From: Proales similis
Lineage: Eukaryota > Rotifera > Eurotatoria > Ploima > Proalidae
NCBI GenBank assembly: GCA_019059635.1
Contig: JAGVRJ010000012.1
Span: forward strand, 248,001 to 312,000
Direction: 5' to 3'
DNA: 64,000 bases
Numbering within the stretch: position 1 is the stretch's first letter; each line of letters starts with the position of its first letter. Shown here one piece after another: positions 1-11,800 of the stretch. The translations under genes were made by a program, and so were the position numbers. Under the pieces are notes generated by a model that had not been told where the DNA came from, ran no database searches, and saw only the letters and a program-made list of their open reading frames with translations.

Positions 1-577
1 GAACATCTAGGTCCCGGGCAAAAAGTCAGCCGCCAAGTGCTCGGTCTGCCTTGTCTGGGCGAGCTCAAAATGCTTCTCTCTATCGAAGCACAAAAGCTCA
101 ACATTGAAATCATCGAGTGTCGGAATTTGAAGCTAAAAGCCGGCACTCGGACCCCGCCAAGTAGGCAAACGCGCTGCTTTTCAAAAGCTCCCTGTTTCTA
201 ATTCGCACTATTTTGTTGCGATTGCAGACGTTTACGTGAAACTCTACCTGTTTCACGGCAATCTGTGCGTCGAGAAGCAGAAAACGGGCGTTCAGCGACG
301 CACTCTCAACCCCAACTATCAGGAAGTGATCAAATTCGACTCGGACTACAGAGGCAAAGTGCTACAGGCGGTTGTTTGGGGCGACTTTGGCAAGCTGGAC
401 CGCAAGTCGTTCATGGGCATTGCGCAAATAGTCCTCGACGATGTAAATTTAAACACGATGGTCGTCGGCTGGTACAAGCTCTACTCGATAACGTCGATAA
501 TCACCGACTTTTCGGTGATCGCCTCGGTCGGTGAATTGGCCAACGTGGACAGCGGCTACAGCATTCACTCAAAATAG
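1..577 (+). CDS. RIMS: RIM active-zone scaffold, C-terminal C2B domain (5' truncated)
   Basis: This is the last part of a RIM (regulating synaptic membrane exocytosis) protein, a presynaptic scaffold that docks vesicles and tethers calcium channels. Two exons are visible, 1-160 and 228-577, joined over a 67-nt GT-AG intron. The frame opens with HLGPGQ and GELKMLLSIEAQKLNIEII, the usual entry to the RIM C2B domain, then VYVKLYL, KVLQAVVWGDFG and the typical closing VVGWYKL. The gene continues off the left edge, so the zinc-finger, PDZ and C2A regions are not seen. RIM C2B domains lack most calcium-binding aspartates, and the same seems true here. The tail after the domain is short (about 35 residues). 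Synaptotagmin-like proteins are less likely because the FMGIAQI and WYKL blocks are RIM-specific. Confidence 0.9.
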
Positions 578-1839
578 CTTCATTCCTTCTTTGCTTATGT
601 ATTCCCATCTCATCTGCAGCAACCTGCAGCCAAGCTGTACAAAGCCGACTGGTTGCTGAGGCCAGATCGCTTAACCAGATTGCAGCTTGACCAACCTTCT
701 TTCCTTCTCTCAACACACATTCATTCGAATATTATTGCCATCAATCGTTTATTCTCTATTTGCGTTGAATTGAATTCAATTTTGGCTTTTCCTCAGATGT
801 TTCAATCCAAAGTTTTTTGGCTTCTTCTTCTACTTTTTCGTCGCCTTTTTCCTTCGACAATTTGTTTGCTGGCGGCAAAATACAAATTCAATACAAAATC
901 AATAAATCGCAAAATATCATCATGACGATAACGTGCGTGAGCATCCTTTCTGTCAAACAAAGAATCAAAAAGAAACGAGGAAGAGGGCAGATAGAATGCA
1001 TAGATGAAAGGGAAAAGAGAAGGAAAATTGAAGACCTGCCGTCGATCGATAGTCCCCTTCTAGTTTATGCCGGTCTTAAATTATAATTGCCGTGGGTGGC
1101 AATTTCGAAATTACAAGCCACGATGAGCAATATCTTGCTCGTGCTGATTGCAGACTGTAAACGAACATCCCATTGATGATCGGCACGGCCAGGATTCTGT
1201 TTACGACCGCAAGTCTCAATTAAACAGATTTTCATTGCCAAGCAGATTTACGATTCGATCGAGTCGAAAATCAGATAAAGACGACGAGGGTGATACCGAA
1301 CGGAAAAAGAACTCGTCAGGCGCTGCGTAGACCATTTTCGTCTGCTTTGGCAAGCGTTGCAAATCCAATTGTTCTCTAATTATGAACTGAAATATTTGCT
1401 CGAATGGCAACTGACTACCGACTGAGTGAGTGAGCGAATTTCGGCGAGAGAGAGAGAGAGAGCACTAGCTCGCCGCGATTCGAAAATAGAGCAACACCAA
1501 CAGAAAGAGAGCAAGAGGCGAAATCTGGATTCGAGCATGTTCACTTTGATAAACAACAGCGTGAGGCAGCTGCTCTACGTCGTTTCAAAGAGCATCTCTC
1601 CGAGAGGTGAATCTGAGCGCTCACCTTTGCCGGTCTACCTCTAAAATTCAATTCATATAAAGTCGGCAAGAAAAAGCCACGGCCATTCACTCGCTCTCCT
1701 CTCGCTTGCTATTTATTCTTCGACTTTTCTCTTGACATCTGAATTCACTTGTTGTTTCGCACTTTTTCCAAATTGAACATTTTTCTCGACTTCTAATGTA
1801 GACGAGACGAGTTGGGAAAGACTTGACGGGCATGCCAAT
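578..1839. other. RIM 3' UTR and ATP7 upstream region
   Basis: I see no convincing coding sequence. The first ~330 nt are probably RIM 3' UTR. The rest, with a GA-rich patch near 1445-1465, would hold the ATP7 promoter and 5' UTR. Short open frames here have no recognisable motifs. Confidence 0.5.
901..906 (+). terminator. Poly(A) signal AATAAA of RIM
   Basis: AATAAA lies 324 nt after the RIM stop codon and is the first canonical signal downstream. Confidence 0.5.
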
Positions 1840-4800
1840 GTGAGAATGACAGAGACTGGCCAAGTCAAAGTGAGCATAGACGCGGAGACATGTTACATCC
1901 ACGTGACAGGCATGTCTTGTGTCCGATGCATAAATCGCATCCAGGACAGCCTAAAAAAAGAAGCCGGCATAGTCGACGTGCAAATTGCGCTTCTGACCGA
2001 GAAAGCAGACATCAAATACAATCCGGAGTATCTCATTCCGTCGCAAATAGCAGGCATGATTCAAGAGATGGGCTTCGGCGCCAAAATTCTCGACAACGAG
2101 CCGACACAAAAAGAAGGCGAAGTCGAGCTGCACATTGAAGGCATGACCTGCGCCAGCTGCGTCTACAAACTCAGCCGAGAGACCAAGAAGCTGAAAGGCA
2201 TGAAAGAGGTCAACATCTCGCTGCTGACCAACAAAGGCGTCTTCAAATTCGACCCAGAGTCGTCGCTGGGCGCGCGCGACATCATCAGCCGAGTGGAAGA
2301 GCTCGGCTTCAAGGCCTCGCTCACCAGCGGCGAGTCCAAGTCGGCCCTGTTGGCCAACAGCCATCGCAAAGCGATTCGAATGTGGCGCAATGCGTTCATT
2401 CTGTCGCTCATGTTCGGCTTGCCCTCCATGCTCGCCATGTTCGTGTTCATGTTCTTGATGCCAGCCATGGACGCCTCCTCGCACTCGAACAAGACCATGC
2501 ATTCGATGCACACGCAGTTCATGATCATGCCTGGCCTGAATCTTGAGAACCTGCTCATGTTCCTGTTCTGCACGCCAGTTCAAATATTCGGCGGACGCCA
2601 CTTTTACCGACAGGCTTACAAGGCGCTCAAGCAGCGCACCAGCAACATGGACGTGCTGATCGCGCTGGCGTCCACCATCGCCTACGCTTACAGTCTGATC
2701 GTGCTCTTGATCGCCATCATCTCACGCTCGCCGTTCAGTCCGACCACATTTTTCGACACGCCGCCCATGCTGATGATATTCGTCTCGCTGGGCCGATGGC
2801 TCGAGCACGTGGCCAAAGGAAAGACCTCCGATGCCCTGTCGAAGCTTCTCTCCCTGCAGCCGATGGAAGGCTGTCTGGTCAGCCTCAACGAACAGGGCAG
2901 TGTGACCAGTGAGAGAATGATTGACGCCAATCTCATAAAGCGGGGCGATTTGATCAAAGTTGTGCCTGGCGGCAAGATACCGGTCGACGGCAAAGTGGTC
3001 CAAGGCCAGTCAATGTGCGACGAGTCAATTATCACAGGAGAGGCGATGCCTGTTGAGAAAAAGGCCGATTCGATTGTGATCGGCGGCACAATAAATCAAA
3101 ACGGCTCCCTGATCATTCAGGCAACACATGTGGGCAAGGACACGGCGCTGAGTCAAATCGTTCGCCTGGTTGAAGAAGCGCAGACATCTAGAGCGCCGAT
3201 CCAAGAATACGCCGACCGCATCGCGGGCATATTCGTTCCTCTCGTCTGCCTGGTCTCTTTGCTCACGCTGGGTCTCTGGCTGGCGATCGGAGTGATCGAT
3301 TACAAACTGATCGATCGCTACTCGCCTTACCATCGCGAAGAGGGCGACGAGATTGGCAAACTGGAGAAAACAGTCGAGCTGGCGTTTCAGTTCGCCATCA
3401 CTGTTTTGTGCGTGTCATGCCCTTGCGCTCTGGGTCTGGCGACGCCCACTGCTGTCATGGTGGGCACCGGCGTGGGCGCAATCAACGGCATTCTGATCAA
3501 AGGAGGAGGGCCGCTCGAGACCGCCTGCAAGATCAAGTCGATTGTCTTTGACAAGACAGGCACAATCACTCGCGGCTTTCCCAGTGTGACCAATTTCATA
3601 AAAATTGTCGACGAAGAGGTCATCTCTTTCGCCAGTCTGGTCCACGTGATCGCAAGCGCCGAGGCCAGCTCTGAGCACTCTCTCGCCCGAGCGGTAGTCG
3701 AGTTCGGCAAACGAGCCCTCTCCAATGAGCCGCTCAGTCGATGTGTCGACTTTCAAGCCGTTTCGGGCTGCGGTCTCAAGACACAAGTGCTAGTCGATGC
3801 CACCACACAGGCAACATTTAGTCCATCGCGGCCGGTCGAATGCGAGTTGACAACTATCCGAAATGAGCAGGCGGGCGAAAAACTCGGCAAACTGCAGTAC
3901 CCGCCGGTAAACGAAAACGGCTCTCGAGTCTACTCGGTGTTGATTGGCAATCGCGAATGGATGCGGCGCAACTTCTTGACCGTGAGCGAGAAGCTCGACG
4001 CCAAAATGGAATCGTTCGAACTGATGGGCAACACGTGTGTGCTGTGCGCCGTCAACGGAGTAGTGGTCGCAATAATCGCCATCGCGGACATGGTCAAAGA
4101 CGAAGCGCATCTCGCCATCTACACCTTACAAAACATGGGCCTCGACGTGGTCTTGTTGACCGGCGACAACAAGAAAACCGCGCTCAGCATCGCCAAGACA
4201 GTGGGCATAAGGCACGTCTACGCCGAAGTTCTGCCATCGCAGAAGGCGCGCAAAATCGAAGACCTTCAAAAGCAGGGCCTCAAAGTGGCCATGGTCGGCG
4301 ACGGTATAAACGACTCGCCGGCGCTCGCCCGAGCAGACGTGGGCATTGCGATCGGCACCGGTACCGATGTGGCTGTTGAAGCGGCCCACGTGGTCCTCAT
4401 TCGCAATGACCTGCTCGACGTGGTGTCGGCCATTCGACTGTCAAAGAAAACGGTGCGGCGTATTCGCCTCAACTTTGTGTTTGCCACAGTCTACAATCTG
4501 GTGGGAATCCCGATCGCCGCCGGCCTGCTGTTGCCGTTCGGCATACATCTCAAGCCGTGGATGGCCTCGGCTGCCATGGCACTTAGTTCAATTAGTGTCG
4601 TATGCTCTTCTCTAATGCTCAAGTTCTTCAAGAAGCAGTCGGTGCAAAGTCTCAAGACGCCAGCATATCTCCGACATTTGTACAACGACAAACTGCAAGA
4701 CGACCAAGTATCGCTGCATCGCGGCGTGGACGGCTTTGACAAAACGCCCACAGGCAGCATATTCGACAGCCTCAAGTCGATAAGGCTGGGCCAGTTCATT

Positions 4801-4932
4801 GGACGTGGCGAAGCGACCAACGGCAAGCTCGGCCATCCGGACAATCAAGGCCTTCTCACTGTGCCGGCCGACGACGACGAAGACGACATCGAAATGCAGC
4901 CCGTGTTTGATGTCAAGAATGTAAAGGCGTGA
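1840..4932 (+). CDS. ATP7: Copper-transporting P1B-type ATPase, ATP7 family
   Basis: A heavy-metal ATPase that would pump Cu(I) out of the cytosol into the secretory pathway or out of the cell. All 1030 residues sit in one exon, unlike most neighbours. Two N-terminal metal-binding domains carry GMSCVRC (near residue 24) and GMTCASC (near 101); vertebrate ATP7A/B have six. Further motifs in order: TGEAMPV (399), the membrane CPC triad (527-529), phosphorylation site DKTGT (Asp571), ATP-binding SEHSL (611-615), TGDN and GDGIND (820). The conserved SEHPL motif has Ser in place of Pro but keeps its His. A hydrophobic Met/His-rich loop lies between the first membrane helices. The C-terminus ends in an acidic stretch. 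A second ATG two codons downstream is an equally possible start. Confidence 0.95.
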   Translation: MRMTETGQVKVSIDAETCYIHVTGMSCVRCINRIQDSLKKEAGIVDVQIALLTEKADIKYNPEYLIPSQIAGMIQEMGFGAKILDNEPTQKEGEVELHIEGMTCASCVYKLSRETKKLKGMKEVNISLLTNKGVFKFDPESSLGARDIISRVEELGFKASLTSGESKSALLANSHRKAIRMWRNAFILSLMFGLPSMLAMFVFMFLMPAMDASSHSNKTMHSMHTQFMIMPGLNLENLLMFLFCTPVQIFGGRHFYRQAYKALKQRTSNMDVLIALASTIAYAYSLIVLLIAIISRSPFSPTTFFDTPPMLMIFVSLGRWLEHVAKGKTSDALSKLLSLQPMEGCLVSLNEQGSVTSERMIDANLIKRGDLIKVVPGGKIPVDGKVVQGQSMCDESIITGEAMPVEKKADSIVIGGTINQNGSLIIQATHVGKDTALSQIVRLVEEAQTSRAPIQEYADRIAGIFVPLVCLVSLLTLGLWLAIGVIDYKLIDRYSPYHREEGDEIGKLEKTVELAFQFAITVLCVSCPCALGLATPTAVMVGTGVGAINGILIKGGGPLETACKIKSIVFDKTGTITRGFPSVTNFIKIVDEEVISFASLVHVIASAEASSEHSLARAVVEFGKRALSNEPLSRCVDFQAVSGCGLKTQVLVDATTQATFSPSRPVECELTTIRNEQAGEKLGKLQYPPVNENGSRVYSVLIGNREWMRRNFLTVSEKLDAKMESFELMGNTCVLCAVNGVVVAIIAIADMVKDEAHLAIYTLQNMGLDVVLLTGDNKKTALSIAKTVGIRHVYAEVLPSQKARKIEDLQKQGLKVAMVGDGINDSPALARADVGIAIGTGTDVAVEAAHVVLIRNDLLDVVSAIRLSKKTVRRIRLNFVFATVYNLVGIPIAAGLLLPFGIHLKPWMASAAMALSSISVVCSSLMLKFFKKQSVQSLKTPAYLRHLYNDKLQDDQVSLHRGVDGFDKTPTGSIFDSLKSIRLGQFIGRGEATNGKLGHPDNQGLLTVPADDDEDDIEMQPVFDVKNVKA

Positions 4933-6202
4933 GGCAAATCAAAAATCTAAAACCAACCAACCAAGTAAACAAGGCAAACCCAGCAGCAGCAACAACAACA
5001 ACATAACTCTATCAGTGAAATGACACCGTTTCCATCTTTATCACTTTTTAAAATTCAACTTCACGACTCGTTATGTCATTTCCGGTTTAATTAATGTTTC
5101 CGCACCAATTGAGGTTGACGCTTGATCCAATTCGTTCGATAGAGTCAATAAATAAATAAAAAATGTTGCAAATTACTCGTTGAACTTTAATTGCCCGTAA
5201 TGAGCTAATACGAAAAGTGCCAATCGAGACGAGAGTACAAGGCCTCTTGAAGCGGCCTCTCTTCTCAATTGACGCATGTGCGTGCGAGTAATTTCATTTG
5301 AGCATTTCAAGTAGTGAGCAACTCGGCGAGCAGCGGGCGCGGGTATTTAACACTTTACCGACAAACAGTCAAACAAGCAAACGAGCTGAACAACAAGACG
5401 AAAAACAACAACAACAACAACAAGAGGGAAACTAAGTCGAAATTGCCGAGGCTGCATTTCTCCGGTCTGAGAAGCACAAATTGAATAAAAACTTTGAAAG
5501 AAACAAGGCGGTAGAGAGTGTTTTAGAAATCAGCCACAAGCGAATTGAATCGCGAGACTCAATTTTTCATCCAGAGCCAGAAACACATAAAAGTGAATGG
5601 TGGAGTGCGCGGGTCATGATAGGTTGCGCGAAGCAAATCGTCGCAGCCGGAGTGAGCGTGCAAAAGATTGATGCAGTCGCACCGGCTAAAAATAAATCGG
5701 CGCCTAAATTGAATCGCAGAGAAAAGAGCGGAAAATAATATTTTTTAAATATGGCATCGGTCGCCCATAATCGCTAGCATACAGCATGAGCGCCAAAATT
5801 GAACGCCATCTTTTAGCCGGATTCGTTTCTTTTTCTACTTTTCTACCGTTATTAGCAATAGTCGTAGGGTATCTTGAATCATGACGCTAAAGCCCTGACT
5901 ACGCTACTGCGTGCAAGTGTGTGTGGCAATGAAACAATTGGAAATGAAAGGGACCAGTTGTGCCAGAGGGCACAATCAGGCCATGCCATATTGTGTTGCC
6001 TGCTGCTCTCGACGGGCTTAAGCATCACGTGCGATCGAGTGCGCTCTGTTGCGAACCAAGTCAAGCAAATGAACAGGTTCGCAGCCGGGCTGGTGCGATT
6101 ATTGAACTGGGACGAAGTCGAACCAGGCAGCAACACTTCCGAGCAATATTGCAGCTAAATTGCGCCACTCTACTTTTCTAGGTGAATTAAAGTGATGGTG
6201 TA
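4933..6202. other. Intergenic region between ATP7 and the next gene
   Basis: It holds the ATP7 3' UTR (to about 5165) and then upstream sequence of the gene starting at 6203. CAA-repeat-like patches occur near 4984-5002 and 5408-5422. The open frames at 5481-5738 and 5874-6158 show no family features and I do not call them. Confidence 0.4.
5147..5160 (+). terminator. Overlapping AATAAA signals after ATP7
   Basis: Three overlapping AATAAA hexamers lie about 215 nt after the ATP7 stop. Confidence 0.6.
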
Positions 6203-8808
6203 ATGGCGTGGCAAACCGAGCTTGTCAAAGACATGGACTCGCCGTCGTGGTCGTCGCAGGGCGAAAAGGTTCCCGATTTGGTGTTTGTCGAAGAGCCAGT
6301 TGGCTTCGATCGCGCTCAATTCATCAAGTAAGTAAACCCCGGTTTTTATCGCTTCTTGTCTCCTCTCTGCCTCGACAGGCCTCGAACCGCTGCGAGCCGA
6401 TCTCAAGCCGATTGTTTCACAAACTCGTTCATTTATTCTTGTTGATTTGTTTTATCGCTTGCCTGCTCCAGCCTGACGTTTGCTCTTTTTCCCTCTCTCT
6501 CTCTCTTTCTCTGTGTGTTTCTGGCGCCGTCCCTTTCTTTCTTTCTCTCTAGCTTTTTCTATTTTGTTCGCTTTCTCTCTCTCTCTCGCGCGCGCGAGTT
6601 CATGTTTTTGTTCCCAAAACAAGGTGAACAAACGAGACCAGAAGCGAGTATTTGTGCGCGTCAAAAGAAAACAGAAGCGCGATGCCAAATGGGTTCCTCA
6701 TTATTCACTTTTCCACCTCTAATTCGCCCTCTCTCTCTCTCTCTTCATGAGTTCGACTAAATCATTGGCTGCCTGCTGCGATTCTATTTTGAATGAGATC
6801 TGTTTGAACGATCTAAAACTCCGTTTCGGCTTTTAAAGGCCTCTGTTTCTGCCGTCAATGATTTGAGTGGCGAAAAACATTGTTGTCGAACTCGAGTCAA
6901 TGTTTGGCCGCCACTCGTCATGTCTCCAGCTTCTAGAATGGCTCAGGCCGCTTGCAAAAGTGATCAAGAAAAAAAGGAGCAGAATTGATCAGCTGAATTA
7001 TTCAAAAGCACATTTCTGGCTTCACTCTCAGCTTTTGTTTATGCTCGTGAGTGTGTGTGTGTGTGTGTGTGTAGGATGAGAACCAAGTGTTGGATTGAAA
7101 GAGAGCAGCGAAAGAGAGGCAGGGCGGATCAAGAAGTGGAACGAGCCAGTAAAGTGGTCGTCGCTCCCGTTGCTTTTGGCTTAAACTCAGACTTTTCTAA
7201 TTTGCGTTTTAGCAAACCCGATCCAAAGGCGACAGAGAGGCCGACCGGTCTAAGAGGTAAATCGCGTCTAAAAGCGGCTGCTCTATCTGGCTGAATAGTC
7301 ACGTTGCATCCAAAGGATTTAATGAGAGCTTGGCCTTTCCGAATCGACTGAAAGCCGGTGATAGGGAGCTAAAGGGCGACTCGGCGTTTAGATACCTGGC
7401 CTCGTCCACCTCTCGTTTTTTCAGCAATTTAACTCGCCTGAGCGGATCGCAGCAATTGCTCTCCGATTTGGAGAAGGGTGCCCATCTGACCGAGATGCCT
7501 CAGCCGGACACGAAGCTGGTGAACGCGTCGTTCAAAGCCGGACAAAATCTGACCAGCACCAGCAACCAGGTCTCATTCGCAGATGCGCGCCTGAACCGAA
7601 GCAACTCAAGGTCAAACAACAGTTTGAACAATTTACTCAATCGAGCGCTTCCAAACAAGTCACCGTCGAGATTCTCCAACTTGACCGGCACGCCTCTGTC
7701 GCAGCATTCGAACGTGCGCCAGCTGATGCTGAACGGCGAAAGACAGCGGCCGGCAGTTGTGCTCGGCCGCTCGGCCACAATGAAACAGACGAACAAAGGC
7801 CGGCTTGACTCGATCGACTTGGACAAGAACAAGCTGCTGCTGGCGAGCCGTTCGTCTTCGTTCCGCACTCAACGAGAGAAAAACAGCCTCAGCAACTACT
7901 TCTCGCCCGCTTCGGTCAACATGCTGGTGGGCACCGCATCTACATTCAGCAAGACGCCATTTCACTCAGGCGCTCCACAAAACGATGCTTCCGGTTTAAT
8001 AAGCTCCAACTATCTGACGACCATGAGCATTTTGCCGTCAAACAAGGCGCTGGCGGCCAATCGGCGCAATCTGGGCTTCAGCCGCTCGACCCTGAACGAA
8101 ACGTCCGAGTCGAACAACTTCTTTACGAACGCGGCGACAAACAGCCAGTACAAGAGCAGCAGTCCAAACAACGAGTCCAACGACGATATCTACCAGAATT
8201 TGATGCAAAAACTGCGAACCGAGGCCGACTCGAACAAGCAAAGCGAAAAGACCAGCGTGAGCAAGCGAGTCATCAGCTTGGATTTGATCAAGGCCGATCG
8301 CAACGGCGTCAATGAAGAGTCCGACAAGCAGCCAGAGTCTACAGAGCCGGCCAGCGTCCGAACCAATCGGCTTCAAGTAAACAGAAATCGAACTCGGGCC
8401 GATTTCTCTTCGCGCGCAGACGAGAAAGTCGACTCGAGTGAGCGAAAACAGACAAACCGAGTCGTCGAAGCGCAGCCCGCCGTAGCCGATTCCATTCGGC
8501 AGACAAACAGCAAACCGATCGACTCTCGATTCTTGTCGGCGCGAAGCACCCGCAACGAGATCGAGCCGACTCACATGCCGCTGGAGATAAAGCGAGCGAA
8601 CGACTCGTCGCTTCGAGCGCCCAGTCCCATCTCAATCAAATCAAGGGACGTGAACGACTCGTATGCGTACACGAACGTGCAGCAGTACATCGAAGAGAAC
8701 GAGCTGATGAGCGCAGAGAAGGCGCACTCGATCAGATCGTGGATCAGTTGCGTAAACAACTGCATGCGAGAATGGGAGAAGCAAGTCTGCTCAATCTGTG
8801 AACATTAA
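6203..8808 (+). CDS. Unrecognised Ser/Asn/Arg-rich protein (~553 aa)
   Basis: I do not recognise this protein. A consistent model has exons 6203-6327, 7213-7256 and 7316-8808 (phases match, total 553 codons). Exon 1 starts at a clear ATG and ends at GTAAGT. Intron 1 is 885 nt, long for this window, and holds CT-rich and (GT)11 tracts; intron 2 is 59 nt. The long exon has no in-frame ATG near its start, so an upstream exon is needed. The product is mostly low-complexity and probably disordered (Ser, Asn, Arg, Thr), with an acidic, helical-looking C-terminal segment near QQYIEENELMSAEKAHSI that may be the folded or interacting part. The last ~20 codons are also open in another frame, so the 3' end is uncertain. 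No signal peptide or membrane segment is visible. Confidence 0.55.
7051..7072. repeat. (GT)11 microsatellite
   Basis: Uninterrupted GT dinucleotide run inside the proposed first intron of the 6203-8808 gene. Confidence 0.9.
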
Positions 8809-11800
8809 ACTCTCTCTCTCTCTCTCTCGCAGCCGCCGCCGCCACTCTCTGTTGTCTCTCTCTCCAGCTGAACTATTTGCTAAACCATTGAAGCTGTTGG
8901 CCAGCCAATCTGGACCACTCGATCTTGCTCTTATTTTTTCATTTCTACTTGCTTTTTGGCTGCTAAAATTGATTTTTTGTTCATAAAATTGACAACAATC
9001 TTTGCTTCAAATCTCTGAACAAGCAGCTCATCAGCGACTCGCTCCTGAGCAATCATCAGAGGGCGACTCCTCTTGCGTGTCTCAGCTGCGTTGTTGTTTA
9101 CTTGTTTAAAACTCTCGAGAACGAGTAAATCACAACAACCGAGTCATTTAGCTAAACGGATAGATTACAGAGATCGTTCGCGTTCGATTTTTGCGCGCTT
9201 TTCGGCCGCTTTTATTCGTGTTTTTGTTTTGCTTTTAAATAGGGTATATTCAGGTGGCGCTCGAATTTTCAGACCAAAAGGAGCGGACAAAGAGGTCAGC
9301 AGAGAGGCAAACGAATTGAAACGAATCGAAAACATTTCAAACAACAAATAAACAGAGTTGAGTCAAGCACTTTAAGCCTCCGAAAGTGGTATTGACCACA
9401 CTCTTGTGGGCGCATTGTTCGCGATTGAATAAGAATCGTGGTCGTGCCCACTTGTGGATTGCATCGCCCGACCGGGACTTGTATTTTCAACACCCACTCA
9501 CGCACACACACACACAAAAGCAGAGAGGAGGCAGACACGCGCCTGCACTAGAGGCGAGTGGCAGCTCAGAATTAAGCAACGAAAAACCGATTGAGAACGA
9601 GCAGGCGCTTCTACTGGCCGATGCGGCGATGAACTTGATTTCGGGTCAATTTTCCTATTTTTAATTATACAAGTTGGCTGACTTGGCCGACTCACTTGGC
9701 GCAGTAGTTGGTTTGCTTGCTCGATTTCTACTCGCAATTCAGAATTTGAATTGAAAGAAAAAGCAAAGTTTGCGCTGAGCGTGAGATTCACACGCTGATG
9801 CTGACTTGCCCAATCGTTAATAATAGCAAACGTAAATATTGGTCAGCAAGCAAGCGGGCAGGCATTATCATCGCTGCGTGAGAGTGAATAAGCCAAGAGA
9901 GGCACACAGACAGAGGCACACATAAAAGGCACAATGGAGCGACATGGGCAAGTTGCTTCAACAATTAGTGTCAATTTATACGGCCACGACGACGCGTGTT
10001 AGACGAGATTACGACCAGGACTGGTGAGAAATGAGACGATTTTTGATAAGTTTGAATAAGCGGCCTCAAATATTGGCAACAGACATTCGATATCTGCTCG
10101 CTCTTGGTTGAGCCCACTCTCTTTTCATCGCTCACTCTGCGCTCGCGTTCCGTCCACTCCTCGCCGGCCTAGCTCTACATCTCCACCGCATCGTGAGTCT
10201 TGTTTTATTTTATTTTGTGTTTCGTTGTTGTTTTATTTTCGATGTGGTGGTAGTGGTCGCCGTCGTTTTTGTTGTGTTGGTATTTTTTTTTGTTGTTGTT
10301 GTTGTTATTTCTCTCGTGTGCCCTCTCCATCCATTGCTTACTTTGTTTCGCTGCTTGGTCTAAATTGCAAATATTGAAAAGTGAGCCACGGATTATATGG
10401 GCTAGTGGCCTGTGATGGGATAACTGCACAAAAAGCGGCCGCCACTGCATGGCTGCGTTCTAATTTAGTTTCTGCGGTCACTTTTCTTCTTCTCCTTTTT
10501 TTTTAATTTTTTTCCTCTCTCGCTGCCTCGTTCTCTTCTTTGCATGTGGCGGTTTTCGGCCCCAACTCATCGAGCATTGTGCTCTTGCTCCTCATTCGGA
10601 TTCAATTGTCTTTCAGAGCGACTTGCAAACGTTCAAAAATTGTCTAAATCTTCTTTCAGTCATATCCGAACCAAGAGAGAGATTTCACTTTTAAGCAAAG
10701 TCTTCTGCTGGCCAACCCAAAGATTTGGGCCATTCTTTTAATTTGCATTTGCTCGATCTAAACAAGAGAATGCCTAGTCGCTAAGTGGCCGAAATTCACC
10801 TTAACGAGCTGGCTTTGATCGATTTATGGCCGCTCGGGGTGGCTTGTTCTGATCAACTTTGTGTAATGAATGAATGAGGTGAACAAGGCACTTGACAGAA
10901 CCTCTCTCTTCTGTTTCGTTCTCTCTCTCATTTGCTCTTTCTTTCGTTTGCTCTCTCTCTCTGGTTCTTGCTCTCTCTGTCTACTTCTTGCCTCTGAGCG
11001 GCGCTATTTGGTCTCAATTCCACTTTTATTTGCCAACTTGCACTCACTTGACTCTTGAATACCAGTCAGTCGTCGACGGCGCCAATCAGAGACAAATAAG
11101 AAGCAAATTTGGGAATGTCCTCAAGAGTTCAAATCAATTTCAATTATGCTCGCTGCCACACGACCGTGTCCAACTTCGGTCTTTCACCTTATTTTTTTGA
11201 TTGTTTGTTTGCGAGTGTCGTGTTTGGTCTGCGGCCTTGAAAGGCTCAAATCATAAGCCTTCTCTCTCTCTCGTTTCATTTAATTCTATTTTGGTTTCAT
11301 CGCTCGTGCGCTTCTATTCTGCGCCATATCACAGGACAGGGCAAGGTAAATATAAAGAAACAAAAAAAAAACGAAACGATCGACATTCAATTGAGGTTTC
11401 ACGCGCTTTATGACAAGCTTGATCCCCTTTCTGATCGGCTCATGTGTGTGTAGGCGACTGTCCGCTCGTTGACTGGCTCACGTGTGCGTTGATCAAACTA
11501 CTACTCTAGTGTTGTTTTCTTTTTATTTTAATCTTTGATTGATAGATTGACGAGCGTAAAGCGATTTTGTCAAAATTCCACACTGAGGCCATACACAGGC
11601 ATGTGGTGCTCCTCTTCGATTTCTTATCTCTTGTTTAACGACCGTAACCCTTCAAGTGCTCATGATAGGAACAAAAAAAACAGTGTCCTCGTCTTTCTTT
11701 CTTTCTCTCTCTTTTCTTGAAGCTCGCATTTAATTTACTTTGCTCTTAACTTCCATTCTGTCCTTCTCTCTCTCTCTCTCTGTGCCCTTCTATTTTTTTC

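Noticed and set aside
5481-6158. Open frames at 5481-5738 and 5874-6158
   Set aside because: No motifs, short, and lying directly upstream of a better-supported first exon.
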